53,139 bases of DNA from an uncultured bacterium (GCA_902761275.1 CACWJS010000052.1:1-53139); one strand, 5' to 3'. Positions 1 through 7,756 are shown, counted from the first letter of the stretch. Notes: a model not told the origin generated them from the sequence alone. Program-made: numbers and translations.

Positions 1-1425
1 GAAGTAGTAGTCGCGTATCTCCTTGCGGAGCGTCTTGATGCGGTGCGCGGCGCGCGCGAGACGCTTGTTCGTGCGCACGATGCCGACGTAGTCCCACATG
101 AGGCGGCGTATTTCGTCCCACATGTGCGAGACGAGAACCGCCTCGTCTGGCGGAACGGCGTTGCCGATGCGCCATGCGGGAATTTCGGGAAGCTTCCTGC
201 TTCTGAGCTGGAGGCGCGAGTTGGAGTTGGAGAGACGTGCCGCCGCGAGACGGGCGCAGACGAGCGCCTCCATAAGCGAGTTGGACGCAAGGCGGTTCGC
301 GCCATGAAGACCTGTACAAGCGCACTCTCCGACGGCGGAAAGCCCGGGAACGGAAGTCTCGCCCGCAGTCGTCGCCTGGATGCCGCCGCAAGTGTAGTGT
401 GCTGCGGGGACGATCGGGATCAAGTCCTTCGCCATGTCGATGCCGAACTCCATGCACTTCTGGTAGATGTTCGGAAAGCGCGTCATCAGGTAGGACCTGC
501 CCTTCTTCCTGATGTCGAGGTACATGCAGTCGTCGCCGGTGCGCTTCATCTCGCTGTCAATCGAACGCGCAACGATGTCGCGCGGCGCAAGGCTCCCTCG
601 AGGGTCGTACTTCTTCATGAACTCGCGGCCATGCTTGTTCACGAGAACGGCACCTTCGCCGCGCACGGCCTCGGAGATAAGGAAGCGCTTCGCCTGCGGA
701 TGGTAGAGGCAAGTCGGGTGGAACTGGATGAACTCCATGTTCTCGATCTTCGCGCCAGCGCGCCACGCAAGCGCTATGCCGTCGCCAGTCGCCGTGTCGG
801 GATTGCAGGTGTAGAGATAGACCTTGCCGCAGCCGCCTGTCGCAAGCACCGTGTCGGGCGAGCGAACCGCGTATATCTCGCCCGTCGTCTTGTCGAGGAC
901 GTATGCGCCAATGCAGCGGTTGGGACCCTTGATCCCGATGCGCTTCGTCATAACGAGATCGATTACTATCGTCTGTTCCCTGACATCGACGGAAGAGCGG
1001 CGGATGGCGCGAATCATCGACGCCTCGCACTTCTCGCCAGTGATGTCGCCCGCGTGGAAGATGCGCCGCGCGCTGTGCCCGCCCTCGCGAGTAAGTTCCC
1101 ACGAACCGTCCTTGTTCTTCGCAAACTTTACGCCGCACTTTACGAGATCCTGTATTCCCTCGGGCGCGTGTTCGCAGATTTCGTGTACGACGGCGGAGTT
1201 GCCGAGCCAGGCGCCAGCGATCATCGTATCGCGCGCGTGCTTGTCGAAAGTGTCTGATGGATCGGCAACGCAGCAAATGCCGCCCTGCGCGAAATTCGTG
1301 TTGCAGTCCTGGAGCCGCCCCTTCGTCACGAGCACGACCTTGCCCTTGTCGGCGAGATGAAGCGCCGTCATGAGCCCTGCCATGCCGGAGCCGACGACAA
1401 AGTAGTCGCAATCGACGATTTTCAT
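1..1425 (-). CDS. nadB: L-aspartate oxidase NadB (3' end outside window)
   Basis: Flavoprotein that oxidises L-aspartate to iminoaspartate in the first step of de novo NAD synthesis. The reading frame stays open from the ATG at 1425 to the left edge (475 codons), so the C-terminus is missing; the E. coli protein is about 540 aa. The N-terminus has an FAD-binding GSGMAGL motif after a hydrophobic strand, followed by the NTNFAQGGI, EGGHSARRI, ATGGCGKVY, QFHPT and GLHGANRLASNSLMEALV blocks characteristic of the succinate dehydrogenase/fumarate reductase/NadB flavoprotein family; the last, with the RLASNSL core, favours NadB. It starts 25 bp after accA and is the last visible gene of the accD-accA-nadB operon. 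No close Shine-Dalgarno is obvious. Assignment is secure by family; only the end is unseen. Confidence 0.93.
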   Translation of the reverse strand, partial: MKIVDCDYFVVGSGMAGLMTALHLADKGKVVLVTKGRLQDCNTNFAQGGICCVADPSDTFDKHARDTMIAGAWLGNSAVVHEICEHAPEGIQDLVKCGVKFAKNKDGSWELTREGGHSARRIFHAGDITGEKCEASMIRAIRRSSVDVREQTIVIDLVMTKRIGIKGPNRCIGAYVLDKTTGEIYAVRSPDTVLATGGCGKVYLYTCNPDTATGDGIALAWRAGAKIENMEFIQFHPTCLYHPQAKRFLISEAVRGEGAVLVNKHGREFMKKYDPRGSLAPRDIVARSIDSEMKRTGDDCMYLDIRKKGRSYLMTRFPNIYQKCMEFGIDMAKDLIPIVPAAHYTCGGIQATTAGETSVPGLSAVGECACTGLHGANRLASNSLMEALVCARLAAARLSNSNSRLQLRSRKLPEIPAWRIGNAVPPDEAVLVSHMWDEIRRLMWDYVGIVRTNKRLARAAHRIKTLRKEIRDYYF

Positions 1426-1450
1426 TATGGAGCCAAGCCCCTAAAGTTTG

Positions 1451-2251
1451 TCAGCTGTAGAAATTGCCGTAGGCGCGGATCTTCTCGTAGCGCTTCTCGA
1501 TAAGTTCGTCCACGGGAATCTTCTTGAGCGTCTTGAGCGCGGCGAGAATCGCCTTCTTGACAGCAGAGGCCGCGGCCTTGTGGTTCTTCTGCGCGCCGCC
1601 TGCCGGCTCCTTGACGACCTCGTCGATCGCGCCGAGCTTAAGGAGGTCGGGCGCTGTGATCTTGAGCGCCTCTGCGGCCTCGGGAGCCTTCGCGCCGTCG
1701 CGCCACAGAATGCCCGCGCACCCCTCGGGAGAAATGACGGAATAGATCGCGTTCTCCATCATGAGAATCTTGTCGCCGACAGCAATCGCGAGCGCGCCGC
1801 CCGAACCGCCCTCGCCGGTAACGACGACAACGACTGGCGTCTTGAGGCGAGAGAAGAACTCAAGCGACTTCGCAATCGCCTCGGCCTGTCCGCGCTCCTC
1901 TGCCTCTCGGCCAGGATATGCGCCGGGAGTGTCGACGAAAGTGACGACGGGCAGGTGGAACTTCTCCGCGAGCTTCGCGAGGCGCATCGCCTTGCGGTAG
2001 CCGTCGGGGTTCGCCATGCCGAAGTTGGCCTCCATGTTCTCCTCGACTGTCGCACCCTTGTTGTGGCCGAGCAAAAGCACCTTCTCGCCGCCGATCGTCG
2101 CGAAACCGCCGACGAGACCGCGGTCGTCGTTGACGAGGCGGTCGCCATGCAGCTCCTCGAAGTCGGAGCAGATCAGCTTGATGAAGTCCTTGAGATGCGG
2201 ACGCTTCGGGTCGCGCGCAAGCTTCACGCAGTCCATTGCACTCTTTGCCAT
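1451..2251 (-). CDS. accA: Acetyl-CoA carboxylase carboxyltransferase subunit alpha
   Basis: Alpha subunit of the carboxyltransferase half of acetyl-CoA carboxylase, which makes malonyl-CoA for fatty acid synthesis in the cytoplasm together with AccD. The 266-aa protein shows the crotonase-fold carboxyltransferase signature: RPHLKDFIKLI, ELHGDRL.DDRGLVGG, the VDTPGAYPG loop, GEGGSGGALAI (oxyanion region) and SVISPEGCAGILW. It is shorter than E. coli AccA (319 aa), lacking part of the N-terminal helical region. The start at 2251 is preceded by GAGGAG. accD lies directly upstream, so the two obligate partners are co-transcribed; the 58-bp spacer between them holds a short repeat. Confidence 0.96.
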   Translation of the reverse strand: MAKSAMDCVKLARDPKRPHLKDFIKLICSDFEELHGDRLVNDDRGLVGGFATIGGEKVLLLGHNKGATVEENMEANFGMANPDGYRKAMRLAKLAEKFHLPVVTFVDTPGAYPGREAEERGQAEAIAKSLEFFSRLKTPVVVVVTGEGGSGGALAIAVGDKILMMENAIYSVISPEGCAGILWRDGAKAPEAAEALKITAPDLLKLGAIDEVVKEPAGGAQKNHKAAASAVKKAILAALKTLKKIPVDELIEKRYEKIRAYGNFYS

Positions 2252-2274
2252 AAATCTCCTCTCCTAAAAATTTC

Positions 2275-2311
2275 TGACTACTGACTCCTGACCCCTAACT
2301 ACTGACTCCTC
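2275..2311. repeat. Short TGACTCC/TGACCCC repeat tract in the accD-accA spacer
   Basis: The spacer between accD and accA consists largely of near-heptamer units (TGACTAC, TGACTCC, TGACCCC). The same string, with more TGACCCC units, lies inside the SNF2 helicase gene near 40438-40542. The tract abuts the accD stop codon. It looks like the same simple repeat family in two unrelated places. Confidence 0.7.
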
Positions 2312-3059
2312 AGAATCCCCAGTAGTTAAGCATCTTCGCGAGGAAGCCCTTGAGTTCGCTGCGCTCGACTATCTTGTCGATGAAGCCGTGCTTCTCAAGG
2401 TATTCCGCCGACTGGAAGTCATCGGGAAGCTTCTGGTGGATCGTGTTCTCGATGACGCGCCGCCCAGCGAAGCCGATGAGCGCCTTGGGCTCGGTCACGT
2501 TGATGTCGCCGAGCATCGCGTAGGACGCGCTCACACCACCCGTCGTCGGGTCGGTGAGAACGGAAATGTATGGAAGCCCAGCTTCCTTGAGCTTTGCAAT
2601 CGCGGCGGAGGTCTTTGCCATCTGCATAAGCGAGAGAATACCCTCGTGCATACGCGCGCCGCCAGACGCGGAGAAGAGGACGAGTGGACGCTTTTCGGCA
2701 ATCGCCTGTTCGCACGCGCGGGCGATGCGCTCGCCAGTGCCGGTGCCGAGGGAGCCGCCCATGAACGCAAAATCCATGACGCCAAGCATCACGGGGTGTC
2801 CATCGATCTTCGCGGTTCCCATCACGATCGACTCGGTCTCGCCCGACTTCGCGATCGTCGCCTCGACCTTCGCCTTGTAGGGGCCGGTAGCGTCGTGGAA
2901 CGAGAGGTGGTCGGAATAGGAAACTGCGCGGAAGACCTCGGAGAAAGATCCCTCGTCCGCGACTTGCGCGATGCGCTCGCGCGCCGAGAGACGCCCGTGG
3001 TAGTTGCACTTCGGGCATATCGCGTTGTTCTTCTTCCAGACCGCCTTTTCGAAGCTCAT
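2310..3059 (-). CDS. accD: Acetyl-CoA carboxylase carboxyltransferase subunit beta, short N-terminus
   Basis: Beta subunit of acetyl-CoA carboxylase carboxyltransferase, partner of AccA. The 249-aa product has the typical FAFMGGSLG, FSASGGARMHEGI, SLMQMAKTSAA, LPYISVLTDPTTGGVSAS and ALIGFAGRRVIE blocks. The ATG at 3059 has AAGGAG about 7 nt upstream and begins a conventional N-terminus; frame upstream of it contains no further cysteines. In E. coli AccD a zinc ribbon uses two CxxC knuckles; here only the second (CPKC, residues 15-18) is present and the first is absent. Catalytic blocks are intact, so activity is expected, but the ribbon cannot bind zinc in the usual four-cysteine manner. First gene of the operon accD-accA-nadB. 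Confidence 0.95.
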   Translation of the reverse strand: MSFEKAVWKKNNAICPKCNYHGRLSARERIAQVADEGSFSEVFRAVSYSDHLSFHDATGPYKAKVEATIAKSGETESIVMGTAKIDGHPVMLGVMDFAFMGGSLGTGTGERIARACEQAIAEKRPLVLFSASGGARMHEGILSLMQMAKTSAAIAKLKEAGLPYISVLTDPTTGGVSASYAMLGDINVTEPKALIGFAGRRVIENTIHQKLPDDFQSAEYLEKHGFIDKIVERSELKGFLAKMLNYWGF

Positions 3060-3106
3060 GTGGTCTCCTTGAACTGTTGCAGGGGCTTTGCGCCCCATTT
3101 CAGAGT

Positions 3107-3115
3107 ATTATACCA
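3107..3115 (-). promoter_or_regulatory. Extended -10 promoter box (TGGTATAAT) for accD-accA-nadB
   Basis: Perfect TGGTATAAT on the minus strand, 47 nt before the accD ATG. The spacer carries an AAGGAG ribosome site, so this is a normally led transcript. Confidence 0.75.
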
Positions 3116-3255
3116 TAAAAACCGCCCGCCGAAGCGCAAGCGCGGACTACTCGCCAAGGCACCTGTGTTGTGGTGGCTTGCCCGACATCGTGCGGTCACG
3201 GTCGGGGCAACCGGCGCATGCGTTCGTCTCTCTGTGGCATCGCCATCCGTGCCTC
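3116..3255. other. Intergenic stretch, no gene seen
   Basis: GC-rich spacer between the accD promoter and the end of the DUF4143-type ATPase gene. It has no open frame with gene-like features. It contains 17 bases (3142-3158) that recur at the 3' end of rsmD (8617-8633) and a segment resembling the dispersed repeat near 8554-8620. No clear terminator was seen. Confidence 0.5.
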
Positions 3256-4545
3256 TTAATTCAATATTGTTCTGTCCAAAAGAAAAGGAATTACCCCCAC
3301 ATACTCTATCCCTGATTCATCTCGCGTCAACCTCTTCATTCCGCCAACCACCACAATCTTCCTGAAGAAATCGCCGCTCTTTCTCAACGACAACGTCTCC
3401 TGTTCAAGCTTCTCGGCGGATTCTACAGAAAGCGCACTTTGGATGTACAGTTTCTTTGAGCCAAGGTTGACTACAAAATCGATTTCATGCTGCCGTATAG
3501 ACTGTTTTCCCTCGACTCTGGACGCTATTGGCACAACACCAACGTCAACATTGTACCCCCTGACAACCAGTTCGTTGTATATAACGTTCTCCATCAGATG
3601 ATCCCCTTCGACCTGCCGGAAATTCAGTCTGGCATTCCGCAACCCGACGTCTTCGGCAAAATACTTGTGGGGCGTGTCAAAATAGTTTTTCCCCTTCACG
3701 TCATACCGGAGAACCTTCGAAAAGAGAAAGGCGTCGCAAAGATAGCCCAGATAGCCATTGAGCACATGGTCGTTCGTTTTTACGTTGAGCACCGATCGAA
3801 GCGTGTTGACAAGCTTGTGCGGATTGGTCAAACTTCCGACGCTTGACGAAACAGCGTCGACGACATTGTTCAGAACGTAGTCATCCTGAATCCCATGTCG
3901 TTCGCAGATGTCCTTGATGTACACCCGCTCGAAGAGCCCCTTAAGATACCGAGACCTTTCGTCATCGTCCTTTTCGAGAACCGCAAGCGGCAGGCCTCCC
4001 CACATGATGTAATCTTCGAAAGCCGTCGGCGCATCCTTTCCTGTCGCCTCGACGTATTCGGCAAACGAAAGTGGGTGAAGGCGGATTTCAAAACCCCTGT
4101 CGCGAAAATTCGTGGCAACGTCCTTCGAAAGCATCTGGGAGTTCGATCCTGTTACATATATGTCAATTCCCGGCAGCTTCATAAGCCCGTTCAACACATC
4201 GTAAAAAGAGATAGTCGCCTTCGAACCTGGAACAGACGACGGAAGCTCCTCGCACATCTGTATTTCGTCGATCAGTACATAAGTCTTGCCACGACGCCGC
4301 CCGATACGCTTCCTTATGTACGCAGACAATTCACGAGGATCCCTAAGACGCTCGAACGAATCATCATCAAGCGCGATCTCTACGATATGATCCGCCTTGA
4401 CTCCATTGGAAAGCAAATGTCGCTTGAACAAATTGAACAGCAGATAACTCTTGCCGCAACGGCGAAGTCCAGTAATGACCTTTACCAATCCGTTGTGTTT
4501 GTGCTTAACAAGCTTCTCGACATACGTCTGCCGATTGATCCTCAT
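3256..4545 (-). CDS. AAA+ ATPase, DUF4143-type (archaeal-ATPase-like)
   Basis: Protein of 429 aa belonging to the widespread bacterial AAA/DUF4143 family, whose function is not established; many members are scattered accessory genes. The N-terminal ATPase has Walker A GLRRCGKSYLL (about residues 27-37), Walker B TYVLIDEIQ and sensor VTGSNSQML. The C-terminal half contains a nuclease-like restricted-fold segment, with QHEIDFVV and KLYIQSAL resembling the core of the DUF4143 region. The ATG at 4545 (MRINRQTY) is preferred over one 8 codons upstream because a GGGAG site precedes it. AT content and codon use look different from its neighbours, and it is bordered by repeat-rich DNA and a transposase relic, so acquisition by transfer is plausible. 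Confidence 0.85.
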   Translation of the reverse strand: MRINRQTYVEKLVKHKHNGLVKVITGLRRCGKSYLLFNLFKRHLLSNGVKADHIVEIALDDDSFERLRDPRELSAYIRKRIGRRRGKTYVLIDEIQMCEELPSSVPGSKATISFYDVLNGLMKLPGIDIYVTGSNSQMLSKDVATNFRDRGFEIRLHPLSFAEYVEATGKDAPTAFEDYIMWGGLPLAVLEKDDDERSRYLKGLFERVYIKDICERHGIQDDYVLNNVVDAVSSSVGSLTNPHKLVNTLRSVLNVKTNDHVLNGYLGYLCDAFLFSKVLRYDVKGKNYFDTPHKYFAEDVGLRNARLNFRQVEGDHLMENVIYNELVVRGYNVDVGVVPIASRVEGKQSIRQHEIDFVVNLGSKKLYIQSALSVESAEKLEQETLSLRKSGDFFRKIVVVGGMKRLTRDESGIEYVGVIPFLLDRTILN

Positions 4546-4600
4546 AGACTCCCTTCGTTTCAAAAACAATTAACTTGTTAACCTTTTTTGAACCAAGGAA

Positions 4601-4609
4601 AGTATATCA
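4601..4609 (-). promoter_or_regulatory. Weak -10-like box (TGATATACT)
   Basis: TGATATACT on the minus strand, 55 nt before the ATPase start. The identical 9-mer occurs inside the two MITE-like elements (5639-5647 and 7959-7967). It is a variant of the extended -10 box seen elsewhere in the window. Confidence 0.4.
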
Positions 4610-4719
4610 AAAACAACACTGAAAGGGAAGTGCCACCAGTCTACGTTCGCCTATTTGCAGTTCACTTCGCGCTGAATGTTGGCTATTTGGTGATGTTCTG
4701 TGCTGGTTTGCCTTCCAGT

Positions 4720-4751
4720 GTGCGGCTTTGTTTCGGGCAACCGTGCTCGCC
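4720..4751. repeat. 32-bp dispersed repeat, inverted copy at 8554-8585
   Basis: These 32 bases occur without mismatch and in reverse orientation at 8554-8585. A partial third copy is the left arm of the long palindrome at 8423-8587. This copy lies in the decayed tail of the RAYT gene. Confidence 0.8.
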
Positions 4752-4801
4752 CTTTGAGGCGGGCGCCTTGCCCGTCCTTCGACCCGCTCGCCCTCGCGTT
4801 G

Positions 4802-4825
4802 GCGTCCATGGTACCCCATGGACGC
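4802..4825. repeat. Perfect hairpin, 10-bp arms and 4-nt loop
   Basis: GCGTCCATGG and CCATGGACGC arms flank TACC. It lies where RAYT protein homology ends, so it may mark a REP-type insertion into the gene. Confidence 0.75.
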
Positions 4826-5142
4826 TCGTTCCTCCGTCTTCAGCCGGTTCCAGGTCGCGACGACCTGCGCAAGCGACGCGTCCCGGTAGAGCGCGCGGAT
4901 GCGGCGCATGACCTCCGCCTCGTCGATTTCCTCCGCCTTGGGCACGTAGACGAAGATGTGGAAGTGGTTCGACATGAAGGCGTACGCTAGGACGACGACT
5001 CCGCTGAACTCCTCGACTCGGCGCATCAGCGCAACGCGCGGTCTTTCTCCCCGTCGTCGAGGAAGAACGCCCGGTGCGCAAGCCGGCTGACAAGGTGATA
5101 GCACCTGTCCTGCCCTATGAACCTGTTTTTCCTCATGCAGGC

Positions 5143-5151
5143 ATCATACCA
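5143..5151 (-). promoter_or_regulatory. Extended -10 box (TGGTATGAT) of the RAYT gene
   Basis: Ends 6 nt before the ATG at 5136, so the predicted transcript would start at or next to the start codon (leaderless). Confidence 0.6.
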
Positions 5152-5160
5152 AAAACTCGG

Positions 5161-5199
5161 CTACTGTATCAATTTTACTGTATCAATAAGCTCTGACCC
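5161..5199. repeat. Solo, diverged copy of the MITE right end
   Basis: Resembles the right terminal inverted repeat of the MITE-like element at 5658-5696, with the two ACTGTGGTAA-like units changed to ACTGTATCAA and a closing CTCTGACCCT. It lies directly upstream of the RAYT promoter, linking the MITE ends with the RAYT gene. Confidence 0.6.
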
Positions 5200-5228
5200 T
5201 TCATTCTCTTTTGGATCAAGAACGCATT

Positions 5229-5435
5229 TCACCGCCCGAAAACAACCGTCACAACCGCACACCACATCGCCACCAGAACCAACAACACAACCCCAAGTCC
5301 CCTGCTTTTCTTGTCGCAAAGCAGAACCACGCCACAAATGCCAAAGACGATCCAGCCGAAACGAAGCAGCCAATAAACGACCGTGACAAGAAGAAACGCA
5401 ATGGTTAGTCCCCAATCCATCCCGCAGAGAATCAT
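5229..5435 (-). CDS. Small membrane protein, 68 aa
   Basis: Short hydrophobic protein of unknown function. Two or three membrane segments are visible (about residues 8-22, 24-40 and 46-66), separated by a basic CDKKSRG loop. The ATG at 5435 has AAGGAG 7 nt upstream, the main support for it being real; an internal ATG at codon 6 is an alternative. It starts 24 bp from the left end of MITE copy A, whose internal -10-like box points towards it. I recognise no family. A spurious frame is possible. Confidence 0.5.
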   Translation of the reverse strand: MILCGMDWGLTIAFLLVTVVYWLLRFGWIVFGICGVVLLCDKKSRGLGVVLLVLVAMWCAVVTVVFGR

Positions 5436-5459
5436 CGCTCATCTCCTTGATCAACGATC

Positions 5460-5704
5460 GGAGCCAACAGGGTCAGACCTGATTGCCACAGTAAATTGCC
5501 ACAGTAGGTTTTCCTTGTCATAGCGGCGCGACCCTTTCGATTCGCCGCTTGCCCCCTTCAAACGCGCGGTGTGCCACTCGGCCGATCAGACGCTGGCACC
5601 GATCTGGAAGATTTATCATGCAACGTCTCATGCCGAACAGTATATCACAAACTCCCGCTACTGTGGTAATTTACTGTGGTAACCATGTCTGACCCTATAG
5701 CCCC
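5460..5704. mobile_element. MITE-like element, copy A (245 bp, 39-bp terminal inverted repeats)
   Basis: Non-coding element with terminal inverted repeats at 5469-5507 and 5658-5696 that match at 35 of 39 positions. Each end begins with AGGGTCAGAC and contains two tandem CCACAGTA units. A second copy lies at 7802-8014. The element holds a TGATATACT box at 5639-5647 in a context similar to the RAYT promoter (compare 5143-5199), which suggests derivation from a RAYT-carrying element by internal loss. RAYT proteins are known to mobilise REP palindromes; mobility here is inferred from the two copies and the inverted ends. No target duplication could be defined. Confidence 0.75.
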
Positions 5705-5705
5705 G

Positions 5706-5828
5706 CGACTCGGCGCATCAGCGCAACGCGCGGTCCTTCTCCCCGTCGTCGAGGAAGAACGCCCGGTGCGCAAGCCGGCTGACAAGGTGATAGCACCTGT
5801 TCTGCTCGATAACCCTGTTCTTTCTCAT
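5706..5828 (-). pseudogene. Relic of the 5' end of a RAYT gene
   Basis: About 138 bp including its promoter (5706-5843) align at roughly 90 percent identity with 5014-5151, the first 41 codons plus promoter of the RAYT gene at 4607-5136. Homology stops abruptly next to MITE copy A. The relic carries the same TGATG junction as the longer copy, so that change predates the duplication. Confidence 0.85.
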
Positions 5829-5834
5829 GTGGAC

Positions 5835-5843
5835 ATTATACCA
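5835..5843 (-). promoter_or_regulatory. Extended -10 box (TGGTATAAT) of the RAYT relic
   Basis: Perfect box ending 6 nt before the relic ATG at 5828. It could still drive leftward transcription through MITE copy A to the small membrane protein. Confidence 0.55.
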
Positions 5844-5877
5844 ATAAGCTGAACCTTTTTACCCTTTTACCATTTTG

Positions 5878-7053
5878 TCAATAACTCACAATCCAGCCAT
5901 TACCATAAAACCCAGCACCTGCATACGGCTCCGTGTGCTTCTCAAGAATCCGGCTTTCGCGCAAAACGGACCAATTGCACTCGAGCGCATCGTCTCCACT
6001 ACACCAGCTAGAGAGCGCACCTGTGTCGACATCGAACACTTCACAATACGTCATGGCGGACGGAAATGTATTCCTGGTGGTTAAATACAATTGGCCTTTT
6101 CGTACGCACATTTTATCCATTTTAGCATCCGATGAGATACGTTTCCAGCTCATTCCACCATCCCTTGATACATTTACAGCATCATCCGTTGAAAAACAAA
6201 TCTCCCCTGCATCTCCAATTCCGACACCCAAAATCCGATGTTTCGTCAGCCAACCTAGACTATCGGGATTTGGAATATTCAGCAACCTCCAGTTTTCCCC
6301 GCAGTCTTCAGAGACAACAATCCCCTTCATATAATCAGTCTCAGGGTATGAGGCACCCTCAGGCAAACACAAAACGCTTGCTACGATGCAACTTGAATAC
6401 GCATCAAAGTCCACAAATCCAACCCTATATGAAACATCACCGACTTTAACCCTACTCCTATAAACCTCAGCCGACGCATTTTTGTCTTTCGCAGTCAGGC
6501 AAAGATACAAATCTGAGGCACAAGAACCGATCAATGTGCCATTGCACGAAACCCCCTTATCGACGCCGATACGGCTATCAACTCGAATAAGAGCGACACT
6601 GTTAGTTGACCCTTCGAACAGGAATATGTTAACAGCACCGTCTTTTTGGGGGGCAACGGCCAAATATCGGCCTTCGTCTAACTTCAGCACGGTGATCAGT
6701 TCTTCAGGGACAAACACCCTGCCGTCAAGTGTCTTTGCCGTCGCAGATGTGCTGCCCGTCAGCCGAGCGCACACCCACTCGTCGCCATCGTTCGCACGTA
6801 CTGCGCCACAGCATGTAGGAACTCCGACGCTTTGAAACCTTTTCGAAACCTGTTCGTCAGTGAAAAAGTCATGAAACCTTGCGTCGGGAAACTTTAAGAG
6901 GCAACAGTCACCTTCATTTGGTTCAGACGGAATCAGCCTACAGCATTCCTTTGACAACGGGATGCCGCCGCGAGTTTGCGAGTACACTCTATAACCATAA
7001 GCAGCTACAAGCGTAAAACAGCATAGCACGCGAATACATGCGGGATAATTCAT
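5878..7053 (-). CDS. Exported BNR/Asp-box repeat protein of unknown role
   Basis: Protein of 391 aa. The N-terminus is hydrophobic (about residues 8-22) and looks like an uncleaved or atypical signal sequence. Two Asp-box (BNR) motifs, SEDCGENW and SRDGGMSW, occur in the second half, as in beta-propellers of sialidases and photosystem stability factors; the repeats around them suggest a six- or seven-bladed propeller. Sialidase catalytic arginines cannot be assigned, so a glycosidase role is not supported. Cysteines are frequent (CC pairs near residues 37 and 50). Base composition is noticeably less GC-rich than the core genes, and the gene lies between two direct MITE copies, consistent with acquired DNA. 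The ATG at 7053 has no strong ribosome site. Confidence 0.7.
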   Translation of the reverse strand: MNYPACIRVLCCFTLVAAYGYRVYSQTRGGIPLSKECCRLIPSEPNEGDCCLLKFPDARFHDFFTDEQVSKRFQSVGVPTCCGAVRANDGDEWVCARLTGSTSATAKTLDGRVFVPEELITVLKLDEGRYLAVAPQKDGAVNIFLFEGSTNSVALIRVDSRIGVDKGVSCNGTLIGSCASDLYLCLTAKDKNASAEVYRSRVKVGDVSYRVGFVDFDAYSSCIVASVLCLPEGASYPETDYMKGIVVSEDCGENWRLLNIPNPDSLGWLTKHRILGVGIGDAGEICFSTDDAVNVSRDGGMSWKRISSDAKMDKMCVRKGQLYLTTRNTFPSAMTYCEVFDVDTGALSSWCSGDDALECNWSVLRESRILEKHTEPYAGAGFYGNGWIVSY

Positions 7054-7102
7054 TGCTACTCTGCCCCTTCGTTATTGCAATCAAGTCCCCTGTTGGCTTC
7101 GG

Positions 7103-7111
7103 ATTGTACCA
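7103..7111 (-). promoter_or_regulatory. Extended -10 box variant (TGGTACAAT)
   Basis: 49 nt upstream of the BNR-repeat protein start, in the 76-bp spacer after the lipoprotein gene. Confidence 0.5.
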
Positions 7112-7129
7112 ATTACCTTTAGGATTAAG

Positions 7130-7756
7130 TTAGCGGCTTCCAGCTTCGACCTTTTGCGACCCTGCTGGAAATACTTCAATCAACCATGAATCTTTCGAAA
7201 ACAACGTTAGATCCATTACGAGATTCGGTCTATCAACAATCTTAAACCAATAGACATAATAATCCTCCCCCTCGGTTTTAGCGTTTGGACACCCAAAATT
7301 CATCCGCGAATAAGAAATTACATCATCCACATTCAATAATTTCAAAACTCGTTCTAAAGGAATGCTTACCCTATGATTGTTCTGGACACAGAAACCATAT
7401 TGTGGTTCGACATATGACCACTGCGCTTCTTTCTTAAGGCTATATTTGTCCTTAATGACATATGTCAGGAATGCCGATGGCAAATGTGACTCGATTCTGA
7501 TTTTACAAATCCGACCATCCAACTCCCATACTGAAATTGCGCAAGCGTCATCATCAAAAAATTTATAGGACACACTATATGGATCGCATAGACACTTCTC
7601 CATATTAAACTTGGCAATCTCAATACTATTCTGCGAAAGTTCGCCACTTAATATCGCAAAACAGTCTGCGGCTTTCCACGCTCCGCCATCGTCTTTCTCG
7701 GAATATTTACACCCAGAGAGAACCAATGCAAATGCCAAAAAACATTTCCTTATCAT
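7130..7756 (-). CDS. Predicted lipoprotein, 208 aa, unknown function
   Basis: N-terminal MIRKCF..., hydrophobic stretch and lipobox LVLSGC with Cys16 as the likely lipidated residue. The rest has no motif I recognise; it is a mixed alpha/beta protein with several cysteines. The ATG at 7756 is chosen because GGAGG precedes it at good spacing and because it starts the signal peptide; the open frame extends 65 codons upstream into the MITE. Like the BNR gene it is AT-richer than the surroundings. MITE copy B ends 45 bp upstream, so expression may start inside the MITE (7959-7967) or at the box at 8028-8036. Confidence 0.7.
   Translation of the reverse strand: MIRKCFLAFALVLSGCKYSEKDDGGAWKAADCFAILSGELSQNSIEIAKFNMEKCLCDPYSVSYKFFDDDACAISVWELDGRICKIRIESHLPSAFLTYVIKDKYSLKKEAQWSYVEPQYGFCVQNNHRVSIPLERVLKLLNVDDVISYSRMNFGCPNAKTEGEDYYVYWFKIVDRPNLVMDLTLFSKDSWLIEVFPAGSQKVEAGSR

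Larger units (their letters stand above)
4607..5136 (-). pseudogene. REP-associated tyrosine transposase (RAYT, Y1/IS200-like), frameshifted and truncated
   Basis: HUH-superfamily transposase remnant. From the ATG at 5136 the first frame encodes a typical RAYT start with CYHLVSRLAHRAFFL, then stops at a TGA after 36 codons. The TGA overlaps an ATG (TGATG), and the next frame continues as MRRVEEFSGVVVLAYAFMSNHFHIFVYVP, containing the HUH motif. After about residue 105 homology ends: the sequence runs into a 10-bp-arm palindrome (4802-4825) and a dispersed repeat (4720-4751), so the C-terminal part with the catalytic tyrosine and the YLNPVRA block is missing. Whether TGATG allows coupled translation or is a frameshift is unclear, but the lost C-terminus implies a dead enzyme. 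A promoter box sits 6 nt before the ATG. Confidence 0.8.

Noticed and set aside
43-1257. Long plus-strand open frame antisense to nadB
   Set aside because: Arginine- and alanine-rich translation without domains; the minus strand encodes a complete run of NadB motifs. High GC makes such shadow frames common throughout the window.
3142-3158. 17-bp identity with the rsmD 3' end as a meaningful repeat
   Set aside because: One 17-bp match in a GC-rich 53-kb window is near what chance allows; the flanks are not similar enough to claim more.
5878-7053. Sialidase
   Set aside because: Two Asp-box motifs are present, but the arginine triad and RIP motif of sialidases are not visible.
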